Assembly (NCBI GenBank): GCA_009911505.1
Contig: QXXL01000016.1
Coordinates: 31,373-95,372 of the forward strand
Length of the DNA: 64,000 nt
Origin: Lachnospiraceae bacterium
GTDB taxonomy: Bacteria; Bacillota; Clostridia; Lachnospirales; Lachnospiraceae
Direction: 5' to 3'
Shown: one piece after another, positions 44,914 to 54,117 of the stretch
How the letters are laid out: every line of letters begins with the position of its first letter
Numbering within the stretch: the stretch's first letter is position 1
Notes under the pieces: generated by a model
What the model saw: only the letters and a program-made list of their open reading frames with translations
Told to the model about the DNA's origin: nothing
The model's database searches: none
Made by a program: the position numbers and the translations under genes

Positions 44914-46131
44914 TTATTGCTTATATAACCGGATTTCAAAACATGCACCGCCATTCGGCAGATTTTTAGCCCTTATTGTCCCATTTTGATGTTCTATAAT
45001 CTCTTTTGACAATGCTAAGCCTATCCCAATGCCGCTTCCACGGATATTACCGCCCTCATCTGCATTCTTTCCGCGATAAAACCGTTTAAAAAGATGCGGA
45101 ATATCTTCTTTGGCAAATCCGTCCCCCTCATCCCAGATAAGTATTTCTGTATATAGAGGATTCTGCCCATAAGAGCAATGGACTGTTCCACCCGCATTAT
45201 GCTCCATACAATTTTTCATTACATTTATAACTGCTTCCATAGTCCAGTTTAAATCGGCTGTCACTGCCATCTCCCCTGATTCTGGAATATCAATGAAAGT
45301 GCCGGAATCTGCAAATAATTCCTGCAAATTGTCTGCCGCAAGGACAAGCAAAGTAAAAACATCCACATCTTCTTTTTGAAACATCAATGTACCTGCATCA
45401 AGACGGGATAAAACAAGCAGGGATTCTTCTAAATGAATCAGTCTGTTTAACTGTTTCTTTATCTGTTCCACCCTGTCTTTATCATATTCTTTTTTCATCG
45501 GCATTTCAGATAATGTCTGCAGTGATAAAGAAATGGCGGTAATAGGAGTTTTTATCTGATGTGCAATATTGGATAGATTCTCGGTAAAATCATTTTTGGC
45601 CTGTACCGCCGCATCCTTTGTCTGATAAAGAAATGTCACAGTCTTATATATTTCATCTTCCAGCTTGGAAAAAAGATCTTCTCCTGAAACAGAGAGGACA
45701 ACCACTTTTCCCATATTAACCTGCTCCAGATAATCTGACAGCTCTTCTATTCGTTTCGCTTCTGTTTTGTTACGGAATGCATAAGTAATAGCAAAGAGAA
45801 CAATTCCTGCCAGGAACCCTGTTGTTGCGAACATAATATCATATGTAACAGAAGAATCAGAAAAATCAGATATGTCATATCCTAAAACGGACAATACATC
45901 CCCCATTGCCACACCATCGGCATTTCCATCCGTATATTCTTTCAATGCAGCAGAAACGATGTGCTTCATTTCCGGCTCTTGTTCCAGTACTTCGCCGCAG
46001 ATCACATTTACCAAATCAAATTGAAGCCTGCTGTAATGGCAGGAAATTAGCATTACCGTAACAGCAGAAGAAATCAGGCTAACGGCTGCCACAAATCCAA
46101 AGAGGATCACTAAATTTTTTCGCCCGCTCAT
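44914..46131 (-). CDS. Sensor histidine kinase
   Basis: Membrane kinase of 405 residues with two transmembrane segments (about 8-30 and 98-118) around a 65-residue external loop. H-box His191 in NIAHQIKTPITAI, N-box VINVMKNCMEHN, G boxes DEGDGFAKEDIP, FKRFYRGKN and GSGIGIGLALSKEII. The start overlaps the regulator stop by 4 bp (ATGA-type coupling). With the OmpR-type regulator and ABC transporter it forms a sensing and export module. Confidence 0.93.
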   Translation of the reverse strand: MSGRKNLVILFGFVAAVSLISSAVTVMLISCHYSRLQFDLVNVICGEVLEQEPEMKHIVSAALKEYTDGNADGVAMGDVLSVLGYDISDFSDSSVTYDIMFATTGFLAGIVLFAITYAFRNKTEAKRIEELSDYLEQVNMGKVVVLSVSGEDLFSKLEDEIYKTVTFLYQTKDAAVQAKNDFTENLSNIAHQIKTPITAISLSLQTLSEMPMKKEYDKDRVEQIKKQLNRLIHLEESLLVLSRLDAGTLMFQKEDVDVFTLLVLAADNLQELFADSGTFIDIPESGEMAVTADLNWTMEAVINVMKNCMEHNAGGTVHCSYGQNPLYTEILIWDEGDGFAKEDIPHLFKRFYRGKNADEGGNIRGSGIGIGLALSKEIIEHQNGTIRAKNLPNGGACFEIRLYKQ

Positions 46132-46805
46132 ATGGTATCCTCCATACGGTATCCCACACTTCTAATTGTTTTGAAACAGGACGGTTGGTGCAGTTTGTCC
46201 CGCAGCCGTTTCATAGTAACTGTCAATGTATGATCATTCACGTAGTTTCCATTTACATCCCATACCTGTTCTAAGATTTTTTCCCTGGTAACAGTCTTTC
46301 CTTTATTCTGCAAGAGGTACAAAAGCAGCTCATACTCTGATACGCTTAAATCTATTTCTTCCGTGCCACAAGTAACTTTCCTGCGGTTTAAATCTATCTT
46401 GATCCCATCACAGGACAGGTACTGCACCGCCACATTGCCCGTTCTTCTAAGTACCGCCTGAATCCTTGAATACAATACGCTTAATTCAAAAGGCTTTACT
46501 ACATAATCATCCGCACCATTTTGAAAACCTGAAACAATATCATGGGAATCATCCCGGACCGTAAGGAAAATAATCGGCAGTTCTTTCCATCTGCCGCGTA
46601 TCCATTGACAAAGACTATCCCCACGGCCATCCGGCATATTCCAATCCAACAAAATAACCGTTGGCACATGAATTTCCAAAGCTCGTCTGACCTTTGAAAT
46701 TGTATTATATATTACTACCTTAAAGTTTTTCTGTTCCAAATATTTTTTTACAACACCTGCAATATGAGCGTCATCCTCAGTATAAAATAGTTCGATCATT
46801 TTCAA
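46128..46805 (-). CDS. OmpR-family response regulator
   Basis: 225 residues: receiver with acidic pair EDD at 10-12, phospho-acceptor Asp54 in LLDWNMPDG, Thr in FLTVRDD and Lys in VVKPFELS; then a winged-helix DNA-binding domain (ISVSEYELLLYLL-like LSVSEYELL, NDHTLTVTMKRLRDKL, IRSVGYRM). Start ATG 46805 follows AGGTGGTTTATTG. It likely binds the two GTTACAACTTAGTWAC operators at its own promoter and at the ABC promoter. Confidence 0.95.
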   Translation of the reverse strand: MKMIELFYTEDDAHIAGVVKKYLEQKNFKVVIYNTISKVRRALEIHVPTVILLDWNMPDGRGDSLCQWIRGRWKELPIIFLTVRDDSHDIVSGFQNGADDYVVKPFELSVLYSRIQAVLRRTGNVAVQYLSCDGIKIDLNRRKVTCGTEEIDLSVSEYELLLYLLQNKGKTVTREKILEQVWDVNGNYVNDHTLTVTMKRLRDKLHQPSCFKTIRSVGYRMEDTI

Positions 46806-46829
46806 TAAACCACCTATTTTTTTATTTTT

Positions 46830-46861
46830 ATTATACCAGAAAAATGTTACAACTTAGTTAC
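46830..46861 (-). promoter_or_regulatory. Operator and -10 box of the response regulator gene
   Basis: Minus strand: GTAACTAAGTTGTAAC (46846-46861), 10 bp, TATAAT (46830-46835), 25 bp before the start codon. Same geometry as at 44860-44891, indicating positive autoregulation. Confidence 0.65.
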
Positions 46862-47263
46862 TCACTCCCCATACAATAAAAGCTCTTTTACCGCATCATG
46901 GAATCCCGTTCTTCCTCTGTGATATAAACCTGCTTTTCCATATTGATTTACCTAGTACTCCATCCGGCCAGAAATTGAAGTCTGAAACCATCTGCTTCGC
47001 ACCATTGCGTCGTTAAAATTTCTAGACGATGCCACCGCATCGCCGTCGAAATTTTGCCTTGCACTGGCACAAAGCAGGTGTCTCCAAACTTCAATTCCTG
47101 TCCGGATGGAGTACTAGTTTCTTCTAAGATTTTACCATGTTTACTTTATGAGGGCTATCTACATACACCAGATTTTCACCTTGTTTATTCTTCCCATTTT
47201 TCACTTTTCTCACAATTCACATCGGTTAAGGATGAGGTGGCGCAATATAATTCCGTAAACAAC
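46862..47263. other. Gene-free region with MITE and possible coding remnants
   Basis: On the minus strand 46941-46888 reads MEKQVYITEEER and then stops after 17 codons; a neighbouring frame continues as FHDAVKELLLYGE. This looks like the broken start of a small conserved protein, but the family is uncertain. The MITE at 46952-47117 follows. The rest up to the tRNA terminator holds nothing recognised. Confidence 0.35.
46952..47117. mobile_element. MITE-like element, 166 bp
   Basis: Terminal inverted repeats of about 28 bp: CTAGTACTCCATCCGG at the left (46952), the same in inverted form ending CCGGATGGAGTACTAG at 47117, then (C/A)CAG(A/G)AATTGAAG inward. The complementarity continues imperfectly into the element (CTGCTTYGYRCC), so the whole could fold into one long hairpin. 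No open frame. One end of the same family recurs at 62414-62442. Confidence 0.75.
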
Positions 47264-47296
47264 GCAAAAACTCGTGAGCACTTACTCACGAGTTTC
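47264..47296 (-). terminator. Terminator after tRNA-Leu(CAG)
   Basis: On the minus strand AAACTCGTGAG pairs with CTCACGAGTTT around a 6-base loop and runs into TTTTGCG. Confidence 0.8.
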
Positions 47297-47298
47297 CT

Positions 47299-47360
47299 AT
47301 CTTCAATACCCAACCGTTTATCAAAATTTTTTGGTAAAGGTTGGAGTAAGGACTTTCTGG
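47299..47360 (-). repeat. Conserved tRNA 3' trailer, copy B
   Basis: Read on the minus strand this begins at the tRNA CCA and matches the trailer of tRNA-Ala at 31157-31218 at almost every position, including the CCAACC/GGTTGG stem. The similarity stops where each copy enters its own terminator. Confidence 0.75.
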
Positions 47361-47444
47361 TGCAGGAAAAGGGACTTGAACCCTCACGACATTGCTGCCA
47401 CAGGCACCTGAAGCCTGCGCGTCTGCCAATTCCGCCATTCCTGC
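47358..47444 (-). tRNA. tRNA-Leu (anticodon CAG)
   Basis: Acceptor GCAGGAA pairs with TTCCTGC. Anticodon stem CAGGC/GCCTG closes loop TTCAGGT, anticodon CAG. A long variable arm, as expected for Leu. CCA encoded. Decodes CUG. Confidence 0.95.
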
Positions 47445-47462
47445 ACAAAACTGACAAAAATT

Positions 47463-47491
47463 ATAATACTATTTTTGAATGAAAAAGTCAA
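47463..47491 (-). promoter_or_regulatory. Promoter of tRNA-Leu(CAG)
   Basis: Minus strand TTGACT (47486-47491), 17 bp, TATTAT (47463-47468), about 18 bp before the tRNA. Confidence 0.75.
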
Positions 47492-47535
47492 GAGGAATTT
47501 AAAGAATTTTTACGAAGTTTTTATGAAAAAAATTG

Positions 47536-47564
47536 TTGACATATGGCGTATGATTTGATATTAT
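47536..47564 (+). promoter_or_regulatory. Promoter of tRNA-Leu(AAG)
   Basis: TTGACA (47536-47541), 17 bp, TATTAT (47559-47564). Divergent from the promoter of the other tRNA-Leu, 45 bp away. Confidence 0.8.
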
Positions 47565-47596
47565 AAATAAGCCGTCAGCAGAAGCTGGCTGCATCT

Positions 47597-47680
47597 GCGG
47601 AAGTGTCGGAACTGGCAGACGAGCAAGACTAAGGATCTTGTGATGGTTACATCGTGTGGGTTCAAGTCCCATCTTCCGCA
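47597..47680 (+). tRNA. tRNA-Leu (anticodon AAG)
   Basis: Acceptor GCGGAAG pairs with CTTCCGC, discriminator A. Anticodon stem CAAGA/TCTTG closes loop CTAAGGA, anticodon AAG, which would need A34-to-inosine editing to read CUU and CUC. Long variable arm GATGGTTACATC. CCA is not encoded. Confidence 0.92.
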
Positions 47681-47682
47681 TG

Positions 47683-47723
47683 AATCCCTTAAATCCAATC
47701 TTTGTGGGTTTAAGGGATTTTTC
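47683..47723 (+). terminator. Terminator after tRNA-Leu(AAG)
   Basis: AATCCCTTAAA pairs with TTTAAGGGATT, 15-base loop, then TTTTTC. Confidence 0.85.
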
Positions 47724-47764
47724 AGTCAGACGAAAAACAATATCGTGTACTCGGAGAAAAAATC

Positions 47765-49084
47765 ATGAAAAATCTTACACTGCGAGCCCAGCTTAGGCTA
47801 TTAGGTACTAGTATCCTTCTATTTATCCTGTTTATTTTATGTTTATCAGCTTACATATTAAGCCGTACTTTTGGCACCCCATTTGTGGCGGTTGTAAAAC
47901 AAATGATCCCGGTTTTTGCCATAAGCATCCCTTATTTGCTGTTTATTGTATTTTTCCTGGCAGATATCCTGCGGGGTTCTGCAGAACCGCTGCAGTCGCT
48001 CGAAGGGACGGTAAAACAGATTTCAGAGGGGGATTTGACTAAGAAAACGGGCGGCCCGGTTTTGGGGCTAAAAGAGGAATACGCAAACCTTGCGCATGCT
48101 ATTGAAAGGATGCGGGAAAATATTGGGGTTATGATAACTGGGATAAAAAGTGAAGCGGATGGGATTTCAAAGGCGGCCGGTGGGATACGTTCCCACATAA
48201 ATGGAATGAGCGGTGAAATGGAGGATATTTTTATTGCAGCGGAAGAGCTGTCGGATTCCCTGAAGGAGGCAGAAGAAGCGGCGGATAGGATTGGCCGTAT
48301 TTCTGGCAGTATTCAAGGTGCTGCAAGCCATATGGCAGTGCGTGCGAAGGAGGGGGAGGAATGGGCAAAAGATATCCGCGAACGCGCGCAGTATGCCAAA
48401 GAAACGGCATTGGACAAATCTGATGCGGTCAGAAGCAGTAAAAAAGACATCCGGGACAGCTTGGCGAAGACTTTAAATGACGCTAAGGTGATTGAACAGA
48501 TTTCTGTGTTGGCGGAATCTGTGGTTGAAATTACAGGGCAGGTAAACCTGCTGTCTTTAAACGCGGGCATTGAAGCTGCGCGGGCAGGTGAGCGCGGAAA
48601 AGAATTTGCAACTGTTGCAGAAGAAATCCGCAATCTGACAGACCAGTCTAAAAAATATGCGGAGAATATCCAATGGGCTATAGATGAGGTGACGTCAGCG
48701 CTGGTAAGCCTGAGGAAAGACGCAAAGCGTTTACTGGAATTTATAGACAGGGATGTGTCCCCCAGCTTTAATTTGTTTGTCCGGATGGCAGATACATATA
48801 ACAGTGATGCCGGGGAGATGAATTTTATGGCATCGGATGTCGGGGCAACGTCAGAGGAGCTGCTGGCATTTGTAGGCGAAATTACAGATTCTGTCGGGGA
48901 GATTAAGAAGGCGGCAGCTGTGTGCAGCGGCGGTGTTTCAGGAATTGCAGATCAGTCAGTACGTGCAGCAGCGCGTGTTAGTTCTGTGTCGGATCATTTT
49001 AAGGGCATGGAGGAGGCTGTGGCGCGCCTTGAAAAAGAATCGGCGCAGTTTGGAGTGGATGGAAACGGGGAGGGGGGTAGGTGA
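47765..49084 (+). CDS. Methyl-accepting chemotaxis protein, without external sensor domain
   Basis: Chemoreceptor-type signalling protein, 439 residues. Two close hydrophobic segments (about 15-33 and 45-68) with only about 12 residues between them, so no periplasmic-type ligand domain. A HAMP-like stretch (LQSLEGTVKQISEGDLTKK) precedes a long methyl-accepting coiled coil; the kinase-contacting tip LSLNAGIEAARAGERGKEF is intact near residue 263. It could sense through the membrane or via the cytoplasm. No che genes are adjacent. Start ATG 47765 follows CGGAGAAAAA. Confidence 0.9.
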   Translation: MKNLTLRAQLRLLGTSILLFILFILCLSAYILSRTFGTPFVAVVKQMIPVFAISIPYLLFIVFFLADILRGSAEPLQSLEGTVKQISEGDLTKKTGGPVLGLKEEYANLAHAIERMRENIGVMITGIKSEADGISKAAGGIRSHINGMSGEMEDIFIAAEELSDSLKEAEEAADRIGRISGSIQGAASHMAVRAKEGEEWAKDIRERAQYAKETALDKSDAVRSSKKDIRDSLAKTLNDAKVIEQISVLAESVVEITGQVNLLSLNAGIEAARAGERGKEFATVAEEIRNLTDQSKKYAENIQWAIDEVTSALVSLRKDAKRLLEFIDRDVSPSFNLFVRMADTYNSDAGEMNFMASDVGATSEELLAFVGEITDSVGEIKKAAAVCSGGVSGIADQSVRAAARVSSVSDHFKGMEEAVARLEKESAQFGVDGNGEGGR

Positions 49085-49120
49085 TTAGCAGGGTTTTGCC
49101 TGCCTTCTAGAGCGAAGGGG

Positions 49121-49170
49121 CCGCCCCTTGGTGTATCAGGATAGTGCATCAAGGGGCGGTTCATATTTTC
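49121..49170 (+). terminator. Terminator after the chemoreceptor gene
   Basis: CCGCCCCTTG (49121-49130) pairs perfectly with CAAGGGGCGG (49150-49159), then TTCATATTTTC. Confidence 0.75.
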
Positions 49171-49285
49171 TATGAAATTTTCATCTAAAACATAAAAATT
49201 TGTAAAAATAAAAGGAAAAAAGCAAAACACGCAGTAAATATATATAAGACAGACAATCTCCCTATATTACAGGAGGTATACTATT

Positions 49286-50299
49286 TTGACAATCCGTGAG
49301 AACATAGAAAAGATAGAACAGGAAACACTGAGCCCTTTTGCCACCCTCAGCCAGGACAGCAAAGGGCGGAAGGTTGAGGAGGAGCCGTGTGATATCCGCC
49401 CGGTTTTTCAGAGGGACAGGGACAGGATACTGCACTGCAAGGCGTTCCGCCGTTTAAAGAACAAAACACAGGTCTTTTTGACTCCCAAGGGAGATCATTA
49501 CCGTACCCGCATGTCTCATACCTTAGAGGTGTCCCAGAATGCCAGGACTATTGCAAAAGCGCTGCGCTTAAATGAGGATCTGGTGGAAGCAATAGCGCTG
49601 GGGCACGATCTGGGGCATACCCCGTTTGGCCATGCCGGGGAGTATATGTTGGATATACTGTGTAAAGATGGCTTCCGGCACAATGAACAGAGTGTGAGGA
49701 TTGTGGAAAAGCTTGAAAAGGGCGGAAAAGGGCTTAACCTGACCTGGGAGGTACGGGACGGCATATTAAACCACCAGACAAGGACTATGCCTCATACATT
49801 GGAAGGCAAAATTGTGCGCCTTTCAGATAAAATTGCATATATTAATCATGACATAGACGATGCCATCCGGGCGCATATCCTGGTGAAGGAGGATATCCCC
49901 AGGGAATTGCGGGAAATCTTAGGCGAAACTACCAGGGAGCGCCTGAATACATTGATACACGACATCATTATAAATAGTACGGGTATAGACGATATCCGGA
50001 TGTCAAAAGACGTAGAGGAAGCGATGCACAGGCTGCGGCGTTTTATGTTTCAATCTGTGTACCAAAACCCGGCAGCCAAAGGCGAAGAGGTAAAAGCGAG
50101 GGAATTATTAAAGCAGCTCTATAGGTATTACACAGAGCATCTGGATCGGATCCCGGATACATTTTTGCATATGTTAGATGAGGGCGAAGAAATAGGGCGT
50201 GTTATCTGTGATTACATATCCGGCATGACAGACCAGTATGCCGTTGCCAAATTTAGCGAGTACTTTATGCCGCAGAAGTGGCAGGTAGACGGGTATTAA
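49286..50299 (+). CDS. dgt: dGTP triphosphohydrolase-like HD protein
   Basis: HD-superfamily dNTPase, 337 residues. HD motif: RMSHTLEVSQ, then GHDLGHTPFGHAGE, and the later Asp in KIAYINHDIDDA. FRRLKNKTQVF before the HD motif is typical of the Dgt family. The start is TTG at 49286 with AGGAGG 9 bp upstream. It precedes dnaG by 43 bp, an arrangement common in Clostridia. Confidence 0.92.
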   Translation: MTIRENIEKIEQETLSPFATLSQDSKGRKVEEEPCDIRPVFQRDRDRILHCKAFRRLKNKTQVFLTPKGDHYRTRMSHTLEVSQNARTIAKALRLNEDLVEAIALGHDLGHTPFGHAGEYMLDILCKDGFRHNEQSVRIVEKLEKGGKGLNLTWEVRDGILNHQTRTMPHTLEGKIVRLSDKIAYINHDIDDAIRAHILVKEDIPRELREILGETTRERLNTLIHDIIINSTGIDDIRMSKDVEEAMHRLRRFMFQSVYQNPAAKGEEVKARELLKQLYRYYTEHLDRIPDTFLHMLDEGEEIGRVICDYISGMTDQYAVAKFSEYFMPQKWQVDGY

Positions 50300-50342
50300 A
50301 GCCTGTGGTTTACATAGGCTTACGGGAAAGGAGTGAGGCGGC

Positions 50343-52121
50343 TTGCCTTTCTACTCGGAAGATTTAATTGAAGAAGTAAGATCCAAAAATGATATAGTTG
50401 ATTTGATTTCCGGCTATGTCAGGCTTAAGAAACAAGGAAATACCTACTTTGGCCTATGCCCGTTCCACAATGAGAAGTCACCCTCTTTTTCGGTTGCCCC
50501 GTCTAAGCAGATGTATTACTGCTTCGGCTGCGGTGCGGGCGGCAATGCAATTACATTTCTGATGGAATATGAAAACTTCAGCTTTGTGGAAGCCATGCAG
50601 GCGTTGGCAGAACGGGCAGGCGTAAAGCTGCCTGAACAGGAATATTCCTCTCAGATGAAGCAGGAAGCCGGCCGCAGGCAGCAGCTGCTTGCAGTCAACC
50701 GGGAAGCGGCAAAGTTCTATTATACGCTTTTGAGGGGGCAGTCCGGAAGGCAGGCATTATCGTATTTTACGGAGAGGGGCTTAACGGAAGAAACCATGCG
50801 GCGTTTTGGGCTGGGATATTCGGACAAGTCTGGCAGCGTGTTGTACCGTTATCTAAGGCAGAAGGGGTATGGGGACGAGCTGCTGCGGGAAAGCGGCGTT
50901 GTTTCCTATGATGAGCGAAGGGGCTGTTATGACAGGTTCCGCGGGCGGGCTATGTTTCCGATTATGGATGTGCACAATAAGGTGATTGGCTTTGGCGGGC
51001 GTGTCATGGGTGACGGCGGGCCAAAGTACTTAAATTCCCCTGAAACCATAATTTTCGACAAAAGCAGGAACCTGTATGGCCTTCATATTGCAAGGGCGGC
51101 TAAAAAGCCGCAGCTTATCCTGTGCGAGGGGTATATGGATGTAATAGCGCTGCATCAGGCAGGCTTTGACAATGCTGTAGCATCTCTTGGGACGTCGCTT
51201 ACAAGCGGGCACGCCGGGCTTTTGAAACGGTATACCAAAGAGGTGTATTTAGCGTATGACAGCGACGGGGCGGGCGTGAAGGCGGCTCTGCGGGCCATAC
51301 CTATTTTAAAAGAAGCGGGAATTATTACAAAAATTATCTCCATGCAGCCATACAAAGATCCAGACGAATTGATTAAAGGCATTGGAAGAGGGGGATTTCA
51401 GGAAAGGATCGGCGGGGCGGAGAATAGCTTTATGTTTGAAATACGGATTTTAGAGCGGGAATACGATTTGGGCGATCCGGAGGGCAAAACGTTATTTTAC
51501 AATGAAATTGCACGCAGGCTGTTGGGTTTTGCCGAAGAGCTGGAAAGGAATAATTATATAGAAGCTATTGCACAAAAATACGGGATTGGCTTTGGGGATT
51601 TAAGGAAGCTTGTCATATCGGCGGCGGCCAAAGGGGAAGGCGCTGTAGTGAGGGCAAAGCCCAAAACTGGCCCCGGGAAAAAGAAAAGGGAAGATGGCGT
51701 TAAGCAGTCGCAAAAGCTTCTCTTAACCTGGATGATAGAAGAACCCCATTTATTCCCTATAATCCAAAAATACGTTGCACCCGCAGACTTTACAGAAGGT
51801 GTATACCGGAAGGCAGCGGAAGCTTTATATGGACAGTTTGAAAAGGAAGGGGAGGTGAATCCGGCGAAAATTGTCAGTATGTTTGGCCAGGAGGAGGAGC
51901 AGAAGGAGATTGCAGCCCTGTTCCATACACATTTCCATGCTGTCAAAACAAAGGATGAGAAGGAAAAAGCACTCAAGGAGACTCTTGTCAAGGTAAGGCA
52001 AAACGGCATAGACTACCGCCTGTCCCATTTATCACCGACGGATATGGCAGGTTTGCAGCAGCTTGTTTTGGACAAACGTCAGTTAGAACAATTGGAAAAA
52101 TTGCATATTTCTATCGAATAA
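50343..52121 (+). CDS. dnaG: DNA primase DnaG
   Basis: Makes RNA primers at the replication fork. 592 residues: CHC2-type zinc finger at the N-terminus (CPFHNEKSPSF and YCFGCGAGG), the RNA polymerase core with TOPRIM (LILCEGYMDVIALHQAG and AYDSDGAG), and a C-terminal helical domain for DnaB binding. The start is TTG at 50343 after GGAAAGGAGTGAGG. It lies between dgt and rpoD, the classical macromolecular-synthesis order. Confidence 0.97.
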   Translation: MPFYSEDLIEEVRSKNDIVDLISGYVRLKKQGNTYFGLCPFHNEKSPSFSVAPSKQMYYCFGCGAGGNAITFLMEYENFSFVEAMQALAERAGVKLPEQEYSSQMKQEAGRRQQLLAVNREAAKFYYTLLRGQSGRQALSYFTERGLTEETMRRFGLGYSDKSGSVLYRYLRQKGYGDELLRESGVVSYDERRGCYDRFRGRAMFPIMDVHNKVIGFGGRVMGDGGPKYLNSPETIIFDKSRNLYGLHIARAAKKPQLILCEGYMDVIALHQAGFDNAVASLGTSLTSGHAGLLKRYTKEVYLAYDSDGAGVKAALRAIPILKEAGIITKIISMQPYKDPDELIKGIGRGGFQERIGGAENSFMFEIRILEREYDLGDPEGKTLFYNEIARRLLGFAEELERNNYIEAIAQKYGIGFGDLRKLVISAAAKGEGAVVRAKPKTGPGKKKREDGVKQSQKLLLTWMIEEPHLFPIIQKYVAPADFTEGVYRKAAEALYGQFEKEGEVNPAKIVSMFGQEEEQKEIAALFHTHFHAVKTKDEKEKALKETLVKVRQNGIDYRLSHLSPTDMAGLQQLVLDKRQLEQLEKLHISIE

Positions 52122-52157
52122 GGACAGAATAGTAACGAACTATGAGAGGAAGGAAAC

Positions 52158-53318
52158 ATGGAAGAAAAGAAAAATAAGGCCGTAAAAGATCCTGGAGAGG
52201 AAATCGTCTCTGCGGAACGGGTACAGCGGGCAGAAAAATTAAACGAAAAATTAAAAGAGCTTGTCGAATTTGCCAAGAACAAGAAAAATATTCTCGAATA
52301 CCAGGAAATCAGCGACTTCTTCCAGAAGATGGAACTGAATGCGGAGGAATTTGAGAAGATTTTAGACTGCCTGGAATCGAACAGCATTGACGTGCTCCGT
52401 ATCAGCGACGATGACGACGATGATATACTGATTACAGAGGAAGATGAAATCGAGGTAGAGAAAATCGATCTTTCTGTGCCAGACGGCGTCAGTACGGAAG
52501 ACCCGGTGCGTATGTATTTAAAGGAGATCGGCAAAGTGCCGCTATTGAATGCAGACGAGGAAATTGATTTGGCAAAACGCATGGAGCTGGGAGATCAGGA
52601 AGCCAAAAAACGCCTGGCGGAAGCCAACTTACGCCTTGTGGTTTCAATTGCTAAGCGCTATGTGGGCCGCGGCATGCTGTTTTTGGACCTCATTCAGGAA
52701 GGGAACTTAGGGCTTATCAAAGCTGTGGAAAAATTTGATTACCGTAAAGGGTACAAATTTTCTACTTATGCTACCTGGTGGATCCGCCAGGCAATTACAA
52801 GGGCGATTGCCGATCAGGCGCGTACTATAAGGATTCCGGTGCATATGGTGGAAACGATCAATAAGCTGATCCGTGTGAGCAGGCAGTTACTGCAGGAGCT
52901 TGGCCGTGAACCAACCCCAGAAGAAATCTCCGAAGAAATGAATATGCCAGTAGAGCGCGTGCGGGAAATTTTAAAAATTTCCCAGGAGCCGGTTTCTTTG
53001 GAAACTCCAATCGGCGAGGAAGAAGACAGCCATCTTGGCGATTTTATTCAGGACGACAATGTCCCCGTGCCTGCGGACGCAGCCGCATTTACTTTGCTGC
53101 GGGAGCAGCTTCAGGAGGTCCTTGGTACGCTTACGGAACGTGAGCAGAAGGTGCTTACGCTGCGTTTTGGCCTGGAAGACGGGCGTGCAAGGACTTTAGA
53201 GGAGGTTGGCAAGGAATTTAATGTTACCCGTGAACGCATCCGCCAGATAGAGGCGAAGGCATTGCGCAAGCTGCGCCATCCAAGCAGAAGCCGCAAATTA
53301 AAAGATTATTTAGAGTAG
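52158..53318 (+). CDS. rpoD: Primary sigma factor RpoD (SigA)
   Basis: Housekeeping sigma-70, 386 residues. Short acidic region 1.1 ([15 protein letters not shown]), region 2 ([37 protein letters not shown]), region 3 ([11 protein letters not shown]) and region 4.2 ([18 protein letters not shown]). Start ATG 52158 follows GAGGAAGGAAAC. It recognises the TTGACA/TATAAT promoters found through the window. Confidence 0.98.
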   Translation: MEEKKNKAVKDPGEEIVSAERVQRAEKLNEKLKELVEFAKNKKNILEYQEISDFFQKMELNAEEFEKILDCLESNSIDVLRISDDDDDDILITEEDEIEVEKIDLSVPDGVSTEDPVRMYLKEIGKVPLLNADEEIDLAKRMELGDQEAKKRLAEANLRLVVSIAKRYVGRGMLFLDLIQEGNLGLIKAVEKFDYRKGYKFSTYATWWIRQAITRAIADQARTIRIPVHMVETINKLIRVSRQLLQELGREPTPEEISEEMNMPVERVREILKISQEPVSLETPIGEEEDSHLGDFIQDDNVPVPADAAAFTLLREQLQEVLGTLTEREQKVLTLRFGLEDGRARTLEEVGKEFNVTRERIRQIEAKALRKLRHPSRSRKLKDYLE

Positions 53319-53323
53319 ACGAT

Positions 53324-54055
53324 ATGGTAAAGCTTTCGGAAAGGATGCTGCATCTGGCAGATATGGTACGGCAGGGCGCTGTGCTTGCAGATGTAGGGAC
53401 AGATCATGGCTATATCCCGATTTATCTTGTAGAGTCTGGGAGAATCTGCCGTGCATTTGCTATGGATATTAAAGAAGGGCCGCTTGGCCGGGCGAAAGAA
53501 CATATCAGGGCTTTTGGTTTGGATGACTACATAACAGTAAGGCGTTCAGACGGCGTTGCCGCACTTTCGCCGGGGGAAGCAGATACGATTTTAATTGCCG
53601 GGATGGGCGGTGATGTGATGCGCCATATTTTGGAGGATGGGGAGGCGGTAGTTGCATCGTCCCGGGAGCTTATTTTACAGCCGCAGTCCAAAATACGGGA
53701 AGTCAGGAAATACCTTTTTAAAAAGGGGTATGAGGTTGCCGGAGAAGATATGGTGTATGAAGAGGGGAAATATTATCCTATGATGCGCGTTTTGACCTGT
53801 GGAGGGGAAGCGGTCCGCAAACGGTACGCGGCATATGGAGAAGAAAAAAAACAGATGTTTTTTTGTTATGGGGAGTTTTTGATTCAGGAAAAACACAGTG
53901 TGATGCGCCAGTTTTTAAAGGAACAGGCTGGGGTGTATGAAGGGCTTTTAAGCAGGCTGGATAAGATGCGGCAGTCTGATGCCGCAAAGTGCCGCAGAAG
54001 CGAGGTTTTAAGTAAGCTACATTGTGTGCAGAGGGCTTTGGGGCTGATGGAGTAG
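53324..54055 (+). CDS. trmK: tRNA (adenine-N1-22)-methyltransferase TrmK
   Basis: SAM-dependent methyltransferase for m1A22 in tRNA. 243 residues: motif I LADVGTDHGYIPIYLV, FAMDIKEGPLGRA, then LIAGMGGDVM and LILQPQSKIREVR, all typical of the TrmK/YqfN family. Follows rpoD by 5 bp and precedes the Nif3-like gene, as in many Firmicutes. Confidence 0.92.
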   Translation: MVKLSERMLHLADMVRQGAVLADVGTDHGYIPIYLVESGRICRAFAMDIKEGPLGRAKEHIRAFGLDDYITVRRSDGVAALSPGEADTILIAGMGGDVMRHILEDGEAVVASSRELILQPQSKIREVRKYLFKKGYEVAGEDMVYEEGKYYPMMRVLTCGGEAVRKRYAAYGEEKKQMFFCYGEFLIQEKHSVMRQFLKEQAGVYEGLLSRLDKMRQSDAAKCRRSEVLSKLHCVQRALGLME

Positions 54056-54117
54056 CCCGGGGGCCGGGTGGCTTGCTGCAGTTGGCATATTAGTGCCATA
54101 CTAAAGGAGGAGCAACA

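Noticed and set aside
47185..47457. Minus-strand open frame over tRNA-Leu(CAG)
   Set aside because: Lies on the tRNA and terminator; no ribosome site and no protein-like pattern.
47700..47764. Sigma-28 promoter before the chemoreceptor
   Set aside because: Searched by eye; no TAAA/GCCGATAA-like pair was found.
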